From: Acanthaster planci
Taxonomy: Eukaryota > Echinodermata > Asteroidea > Valvatida > Acanthasteridae
Direction: 5' to 3'
DNA: 13,051 bases
Assembly (NCBI RefSeq): GCF_001949145.1
Contig: NW_019091512.1
Coordinates: 430,937 to 443,987, forward strand
Shown here: piece by piece, positions 7,311 through 13,051 of the stretch
How the letters are laid out: every line of letters begins with the position of its first letter
How positions within the stretch are numbered: the first letter of the stretch is position 1
The notes under the pieces: generated by a model
Databases searched by the model: none
Seen by the model: the letters and a program-made list of their open reading frames with translations, nothing else
Told to the model about the DNA's origin: nothing
Position numbers and translations under genes: made by a program

Positions 7311-8714
7311 TGTACTGACATTATGTTTAACTTTTGACATTATGATATCCCTCATGAATGAAAACAAAACACACTGTAAATGTTGTCACAGATGCAAAGA
7401 CAATGGGCCAATTGTTCACTGAATGTTCCTTATAACTGAAAACTATAAGATTTAGAGTTCGTGTGAATGAGATTTTCTCCACACATGCCCCATGAATGTT
7501 TCCAGTACATGAGTTCCCATAAATTATCAAGATTAATTATCCCTGCTTTGAAATATCAGTCTGTCACCATGGGTTATGGGTGTGCTCTTAGGGACTCAGT
7601 CCGGCCTAATTGACTTATCGTCATTGTGTTCTCTGTACGATGTCATTTCCCTCCAAGTTGCCTCCCACAAACAATAAATTGTCCTCATTTTCCCCTTTGA
7701 GTTTTAAGCCTGATGTGGTTCACTCATTTACATGTAGTCCATGCGTCCAGAGTCACAGCCGTGTGCTGGTTCAGTTCCACATGTGTATGCTCAGTGGTCA
7801 GGATTCTCAAACTGATTTCCTTTTCTGTATCCTCTTCAACGCTTCTCTGCTTTTACCGAAATGCTCACAGAGTTCTGGATGTTGTTTTTATTTGTATACT
7901 TTTATGTTGATTGACTTCTTGGGGAATAATATCATTTTCTTTGTATTTGCCATAACCGTTCATCATTGGCCGTCAACTACCTTTAACATTGATCCAACAG
8001 TCTACATCTAAAAGCAAACTTTTGGGGATGCGATGTGTTTTTTAATTCTATAAGTTTTTCTTGGAGCTGATACCTATGCGAAATGGAGAATTTTTTTTTT
8101 CATCATGGTATTATAAGGAACATGCACAGTGTACATGCACCAGTACCTTTGGAAGAAAAAACTGAATTACGGTATATGACACAATGGACCCAGGCCAACT
8201 TGTGCCCGTAAGTTAGGCCTATTCTATTCCTAACAACACCTAAACCTCCCAGAGTCAAGGAAATTAATTGTAACCACAATAATTCAATTTTTTTCCCCAG
8301 CCACTCCTTTCAAAATACACTCTCAACACCCCTGGTCGAAAGGAGATGCCAAGGACCAGCTTTAATACTCGCTGCATGAAGCCTTACCAAAGTGTAATAT
8401 GGCCGGACAGGCCATTTGCCTTTGTTTTACTTAAGTACATGTACTTTCATGTATTATACCTTCATGGGATGTAAGTTTTGTACTACCAGTAAGTTCATGT
8501 GGCAAGATAACATTATATCAGGCCCCCAGAATCATTAAGCCAAGCTGGTTCAATTTTGAGCTACAAAGTTTTTGCTTATTTGAACAGGATCTACCGGTGA
8601 ATAAAGCCACTTAGTCCACTTTAATTAATCTGTAGCTTTCACGCGTGTTCCCAACGCCTATTCATTCTTAGTCTATTTTGATACCAGTATATTGTCTGTT
8701 GATACATGTACATG
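7311..8714. other. Unit-3-specific intergenic DNA, no gene recognised
   Basis: This continues the roughly 1.9-kb stretch with no match in unit 2. The longest frame (7610-8011, 133 residues) has no recognised motif. Small inverted repeats are visible: ATGGCC/GGCCAT around 8399-8415 and AGGCCAACTT/AAGTTAGGCCT around 8189-8219. ATGTAC words occur at 8435-8442 and 8702-8719. Confidence 0.5.
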
Positions 8715-8946
8715 TACATTATCTTTGACAGGTGATATATATCAAAGTTTTTTATAACTACATTATCCTTTGCCTGTTTGAACATTATCAGTTATAAATT
8801 TTACTAGACTATCGGCCGATTTTCTTAAACATCAGTTGTTGATAAAGAGTCACTGTGTTGTGTTATCAGTTGATGAAACATTAGTTGTTGGCCACTTCAT
8901 TGCCAATTGTATAGGTGTTGTTTCCTCTCTTTTTTAAACCTCGTAG
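8715..8946. other. 3' side of receptor 2, paralogous to 2020-2125
   Basis: TTGACAGGTGATA resumes the similarity with unit 2 (CTGACAGGTGATA at about 1979). It continues loosely through ATCAGTTG, GTTGGCCACTTC and GTGTTGTTTC to TTAGCTAATG. It is expected to hold the 3' UTR. No close minus-strand AATAAA was found. Confidence 0.55.
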
Positions 8947-9972
8947 CTAATGTACATGTACCATAGTGCTCACTGCAGCAGCCACCCTCCTCGAGCGGCA
9001 CCTACAGGGAAATACGTGATATCGCATGCCACGCTGAAACTCTTTGTACTTGAATGCGTACACAAGGGGATTGACCACTGAATTCAATACTGCTAATGTT
9101 GGTTGTACAGCATTCAGTGCATGGGATACTTCAAATGGCAGATTATTGGAAAAGATAGTAATGGCAAACAGAAAATTAATTTGTACCCAGATGAGAATGT
9201 AGAGCACTGAGACAACTAAGAGCACTTTGATGACTCTGCGGCGGGCCACCAGTAGCTCGTTGGCCGGTGCATGGTTGTTGTCTTGCTGTTGATCTTGAGC
9301 AGCTCTTTGTAGGTTAATCAGAATTTTCCAGTAGCACCCAAAAATAATCACAGCAGGTAGTCCCAATTCAAAGTGGGATAAAACATAAATCAGGTAAATC
9401 ACGAAAGTATTTGTTTCAGAAAGACCATCGTTAAAGCACTGATGTGTGCTGCTGTCGTAGGACGGTACCACCAGATAAGGAATCTTGAGAGACAAAGAAA
9501 TGGTCCATATCACTGCAATCATTAGTCCAACTTTGACCCGAGTGAAGAGACTGGGGTATTTCAAGGGATGGACAATACCCACGTAGCGTTCCACTGTCAC
9601 ACTCACCACACTGAATATTGAGATATTACAAGCGGCCCAAATGATCCTCTTTCCATAGAAAAATTTGCAGAAGATTTCATTCTGTGCAGTGTTTTCGTGA
9701 ACAAGATCTGAGCTTTCCATGTATCTTTCTTGAAAAGTGATTACAGTTACACAGACAAGGATGTCGGCCACTGCTAAGTGTGCAATAAGAAAGTTGGTCA
9801 CATTGTGCATAAATGTTGCCTTTGCGATGGTGATGCAGACGAGGCTGTTCCCCAAAATTCCAATAACGCTAAGAGCTACTTGCACACAAAATAAAGCATA
9901 TTCAAGTTCGGTCAATACATTGTGTGACAGCCCATCTGATGATCTCGGATTTGACAAGTTGTTGGAATCCAT
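8947..9972 (-). CDS. Class A (rhodopsin-like) GPCR, receptor 2
   Basis: A 341-residue seven-transmembrane receptor, tandem paralog of receptor 1, also in one exon. It has GN (41-42) in TM1, LAVAD (D70) in TM2, C102 at the start of TM3, E128-R129-Y130, W156 in TM4, C179 in extracellular loop 2, P206 in TM5 and N301-P-L-V-Y305 in TM7. One clear sequon is at N5. TM6 reads I-W262-V-Q264 where receptor 1 has I-W-L-P, so the near-invariant TM6 proline is missing. The ATG that opens receptor 1 is changed here, and the first usable ATG matches Met15 of receptor 1. In-frame TGA codons just upstream rule out a longer N-terminus. The frame is intact, so the gene is probably functional, but altered signalling is possible. 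Ligand unknown. Confidence 0.94.
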   Translation of the reverse strand: MDSNNLSNPRSSDGLSHNVLTELEYALFCVQVALSVIGILGNSLVCITIAKATFMHNVTNFLIAHLAVADILVCVTVITFQERYMESSDLVHENTAQNEIFCKFFYGKRIIWAACNISIFSVVSVTVERYVGIVHPLKYPSLFTRVKVGLMIAVIWTISLSLKIPYLVVPSYDSSTHQCFNDGLSETNTFVIYLIYVLSHFELGLPAVIIFGCYWKILINLQRAAQDQQQDNNHAPANELLVARRRVIKVLLVVSVLYILIWVQINFLFAITIFSNNLPFEVSHALNAVQPTLAVLNSVVNPLVYAFKYKEFQRGMRYHVFPCRCRSRRVAAAVSTMVHVH

Positions 9973-10018
9973 TAAAGTATTTTTGATTCAGAACAGGCTT
10001 TGATGTCAATATTCCAAA

Positions 10019-10359
10019 CTGTAATGTAAGCAAATAAACACCCAAGAGTTATATGTATGCAACAAAAACTGTGAATAAGGAAAATTTCAAATCCAGAAAA
10101 AGTTGAAAATAGTTTTTATCTTTTTTATACACTTTATAACACACTATCAACCATTTTCCCCCAACCTAACAGTTTTTCAATTTAAAACGTACTTGCTGCG
10201 CTGAAATGCATGTCTCTTTGTGGAAACTTGTACTTCTTGTGGAAATGTAAATCGTTTGAGAATGATCATACTCTACGTAGCTTTAAATGTAGCAGTGCTG
10301 ATAAAACTTTATAATGAAAAAGTAATTTTTGATCATCAACTCATGACTTGAAAACCCAC
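10019..10359 (-). other. Intron in the 5' UTR of receptor 2
   Basis: The donor AAG|GTGGGT (exon ends 10360) and acceptor GCTTACATTACAG (AG at 10020-10019) match those of receptor 1 in position. The intron is 341 nt. The leader between acceptor and ATG is 46 nt here, against 5 nt in receptor 1, because the upstream start codon has been lost. Confidence 0.72.
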
Positions 10360-10570
10360 CTTGTCCAAGGTGATTTGGCTGAAGCCAGCATCGCAGTTAG
10401 GATCCAGGGATTGCCAGTAACTTCTGTCAAGCTCCGCATTCTTGTTTGTGCCTTGTCCTCTCTCCAGTTCACAAGTGTTCGTTGTCAGCTTAAGTCTGCT
10501 TACGATGAATGTCGACAGGAGTGCACACTTACTTAGCACAGCTGCTGTTACTGATTGAAGACAGCGGTGT
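10360..10570 (-). promoter_or_regulatory. Non-coding first exon and promoter region of receptor 2
   Basis: Fourth and most diverged copy of the first-exon block: CAGTTAGGATCCA, AACTTCTGTC, TTCTTGTTTGTG, GTTGTCAG and AGGAGTGCACACTTA align with 3620-3770. The GATGCCAATC word is not preserved. The transcription start is not placed. The minisatellite word is present as one diverged copy (about 10432-10455). Confidence 0.62.
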
Positions 10571-11281
10571 TGGCTCCTGAAAGCACTATCTGCATGTAAA
10601 TCTGCACACTGTACCTACATGTACCAAGTTTAGTTTTTGTTCTCTGCACACTTGCATACATTAATCACCTCTGAAGGGGTTTTTATGTATTTTGTAGGTC
10701 TGTAGAATGGGAGTTACTCTGTGGTCACTACATTTTTGCAGCCCATTTTGGCAATTGTCAAAGTATGCATTTCTCAGGATTTCTCTGAGATTCAGCATTT
10801 TGTTCCAAAAAGGAGGCGTTTATAAAAGGTTTAAACTCAGGTTTTGCGATATTGCAGTCTTACACTTTTACAGTGTAACAAAAAAAAAGGGCAAGTCTGA
10901 TAAAACTATGGTCATTTGACTGAATACAAATGTTTTGGTAAAAATTCACAATATTCGTTCATTACCATTGTTATTGTACAACGCTTCTTTTGGATGTTTT
11001 GTGGATTTCTCCATCCCTGATCTCAACCCTTAAAAAATGGACACCCATGCTCCAAATGGTATGTCTGTTGCTCAAGAACTTGTTTAATTTGAACATTTTA
11101 TGGCTGCTTGCACTCAAAGTTTCTTGCATGTGACTAATGATGAGTCATTTACATGGCCTCTGTACACATTCACGCATGTTTACCTACATGTGCATAAATG
11201 TAATACTGCTTAAACAATGAAGAATATGTACGATAATGTGTTTTATAATGTGCAAACTGAACTGGATCAATGTACACCATG
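10571..11281. other. Upstream flank of receptor 2, patchy similarity to unit 2
   Basis: To about 10640 it follows the unit 2 flank (ATCTGCACACT). The part of that flank at about 4260-4880 is missing. From about 10960 to 11210 it matches 4890-5175. The stretch 10640-10960 has no clear match and no gene. Confidence 0.55.
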
Positions 11282-11795
11282 TAGGGCGAAGTCAGTTCAA
11301 ATAATTGACTATTCAAATATTCGACCATCAATTCAATTGAATATTCAAATATTCAGTTGTACTGGCCGGCAAGTCGTTGGTGAACAAACTGTACACAAAA
11401 TCAGTCGCAATTATGTACACAATTTTACATTATTATCACTGTAATAGCCTGTCACTTTTATTTCAAGTTGAAATATTGTCCTGAAGGTTTCATCATATTT
11501 TGTTTAAACAATATTTGCTTTAATACACCATTATTACAAAGAATACTCCCGGTATCTTGGCACATATTCATCCATATTCTACGATGGATTGTATATTGGA
11601 CTGTTGGGCATATCATTTTCCTTCAAGTGTCTAGAACCTGCTTAAAACAAGCCTCCAAAGTGAGATTTTTGTCATTTCAAAAAAGAACTTCTACCTTCTT
11701 TCTTCATGAATTTTGAATTCAAATATTTGAATGGGAAAAATAATAGTCGAATATTTGATAATCGATAAAATATTCAGATATCCGGCACAGCCCTG
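11282..11795. mobile_element. hAT-like non-autonomous element
   Basis: The right end, read inward on the minus strand, is CAGGGCTGTGCCGGA, a typical hAT-type terminus. It is followed by CAAATATTCGACTAT. The left end reads TAGGGCGAAGTC, followed by CAAATATTCGACCAT in matching order, so the ends are imperfect inverted repeats rich in ATATTCGA and ATTCAAATA words. Unit 2 reads through the matching site (near 5250), and both units then continue with GCATCT and (G/C)ACAGCAGT. No 8-bp target duplication survives clearly and there is no transposase. The hAT label is an inference from the terminus. Confidence 0.68.
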
Positions 11796-12305
11796 CATCT
11801 TAAAAGTGAGCTCATTTCTTTTAGGCTCTAGGACAGCAGTTTAACTGGACAGATGTACATGTAAGTGTGTATCTTTATAGTTGAAGTTAGCCTTCCTCTA
11901 TCCCATAATTGAAAGTTTTCTTTGATGAATGATGGGATTGGATAAAATATCTTTTTTTCCATTTCATGAAAGTGCTATGTCAAGGATCCCTGATTTTTCA
12001 CCACAGTAATTATATCGAAATACAGATTCGATGAAATAAAAAACAGGGAAATACGTAACTTTTGGCAGTAAAACTTGACAATGTTGCTGTCAGTTTTTCC
12101 AAGTTGGCATGCATGATTTATGACAGGATGCCATATCCAGGCAGCTTTACCGGTTGCTGCCAGTACCGATGAGAGATCAAGCCTTTTGTCTTTAGAAAAA
12201 AATTCTTTTTTCTATGTGAAGCTAACAACGATTTCAAACAAACACATAACATGGCACAAGGAGGCAGACAGTATTTTAATGCTGTCACTTGGTCTGCTGC
12301 TTTCC
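11796..12305. other. Intergenic, paralogous to 5250-5534 and 6190-6310
   Basis: No gene seen. It carries the uninterrupted counterpart of the LINE insertion site: GAGATCAAGCCTTTTGTC runs directly into TTTAGAAAAAA, whereas in unit 2 about 650 bp of LINE lies in between. Short frames on both strands are not conserved in unit 2. Confidence 0.6.
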
Positions 12306-12854
12306 TAGTTGAACCACGGACCATTGACCCAGGGATGTGCAACTTAAGCTCAGAGCTGGTTCAATGCCTGTTACGGCCGGCACAATATCAATGCAGAAAT
12401 TAAATTGGATCATCTCTGATAATAAAACATACATTCCTGTCTACCACTTGTTTTCTTGTAATATTTTAAGTCAGGGTACACCCTTTCTAAAAATATGTTG
12501 CTCAAGATATTTCATCCTATACATTCTGAGAAAAGTGTACCACAAAATTGGGGAATTTTGCCTCATTAAAACTTCATTTCTGCTTGCAATCGATAAATGA
12601 AGAAGATTTATTCGTCAAAACGAATAGATTTAAGCACCACATCGGCGCGTCATTTCAGCATAACCACGGCTGCACTGTACCTGCTGCATGCTGCAACGCA
12701 TGTCATATGGTCACAGTTTTCTTGAGAAAAGTCTAGAGCGCCTGCGGGGGTAATAACAATCCGTAACACGCATGAAACCAAGGTCGCACATGTGTTTGCA
12801 CTGGGGCCGCTCGTGGTTGCACATCCCTGGGTAAATGGTCCTTGGTAATTGAAC
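12306..12854. mobile_element. 531-bp long-inverted-repeat element with probable 9-bp target duplication
   Basis: The element proper is 12315-12845. Segments 12314-12343 and 12816-12845 are inverted repeats identical at 28 of 30 positions and contain CAGGGATGTGCAAC. The symmetry continues inward with gaps (12356-12376 against 12761-12783). It is flanked by TAGTTGAAC (12306-12314) and TAATTGAAC (12846-12854), eight of nine matching, as for a 9-bp target duplication. Unit 2 has a single uninterrupted copy of the site at about 6305-6325. No transposase is encoded. The 9-bp duplication and long arms fit Mutator-like elements, but the CAGGGATG word also recalls hAT ends. Confidence 0.8.
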
Positions 12855-13051
12855 ACATGCAATGGCACATTGTACAGTTAGAGTTTATTTGAATGTTAAA
12901 CTATAAGTGTCAACCGAGTGACATTTGATGCCATTTATACATGTAGTTATAGTGGTCATACATGTACATTTAGCAATGCTCAAATAGTTTAAAAGTCCTC
13001 ACATGCATGGCTATCACATCGCCTCTTACCACTGCGTACAAGTTCAGTTTC
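12855..13051. other. Intergenic right edge
   Basis: The first part (CAATGGCACA, ACAGTTA) matches 6327-6350. The rest has no recognised feature apart from an ACATGTACAT word near 12960. Confidence 0.45.

Noticed and set aside
7610-8011. 133-residue plus-strand frame with hydrophobic stretches, considered as a receptor relic
   Set aside because: No class A motif, no paralogous copy, and another overlapping frame is equally open. Chance is the simpler reading.
10336-10539. 67-residue minus-strand frame in the first exon of receptor 2, considered as coding exon or upstream ORF
   Set aside because: It runs through the donor into the intron, and the spliced frame into the receptor has TGA stops. 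It is not conserved as protein in receptor 1.
12356-12376. GGTTCAA word considered as a tRNA B box
   Set aside because: No cloverleaf, A box or terminator around it. It belongs to the inverted repeat of the transposon.
1-13051. CRISPR array, phage or bacterial operon
   Set aside because: No spaced direct repeats, no ribosome binding sites and no prokaryotic genes. The content is clearly metazoan.

Overview
This looks like nuclear DNA from a marine invertebrate animal. The protein-coding content is two closely related class A (rhodopsin-like) G-protein-coupled receptor (GPCR) genes in tandem. Each has a single coding exon, and both lie on the minus strand. The DNA is AT-rich, introns and intergenic DNA are long, transposon relics are frequent, and a palindromic TACATGTA/ACATGTAC word is scattered throughout. 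That mix resembles an invertebrate deuterostome such as amphioxus, but the species cannot be fixed from the window. Nothing is prokaryotic.

The layout is a tandem segmental duplication, read here by eye from paralogous alignment. Unit 1 (1 to about 1860) holds two copies of a first-exon/promoter block (A at 1-325, B at 541-770) and B's upstream flank, but no receptor inside the window. Unit 2 (about 1870 to 6340) holds receptor 1 (2126-3196), a short intron, a non-coding first exon ending at 3594, and a long upstream flank. Unit 3 (about 6755 to 13051) holds receptor 2 (8947-9972) with the same intron/exon plan, its first exon ending at 10360, and the corresponding flank. The two receptors keep the class A signatures (GN in TM1, LAVAD in TM2, ERY in TM3, NPxxY in TM7). 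They differ most in TM6-TM7, where receptor 2 has lost the near-invariant TM6 proline.

Comparing the units shows at least four insertions, each present in one unit and missing from a paralogous site in another: a 267-bp element with perfect 23-bp terminal inverted repeats (1467-1733); a decayed non-LTR retrotransposon 3' fragment (about 5535-6190); a hAT-like non-autonomous element (about 11282-11795); and a 531-bp long-inverted-repeat element flanked by a probable 9-bp target duplication (12315-12845). Unit 3 also carries about 1.9 kb of extra AT-rich DNA (about 6836-8714) containing degenerate palindromic repeats.

Two smaller processes also show. A 22-bp sequence present once in the first-exon blocks of units 2 and 3 has grown to two copies in block B and nine in block A (1-197). 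The ACATGTA word recurs as short insertions that distinguish paralogs, including inside both receptor coding sequences and inside the retrotransposon relic. The receptors are probably lineage-specific chemosensory or peptide receptors, but the ligand cannot be read from the sequence.
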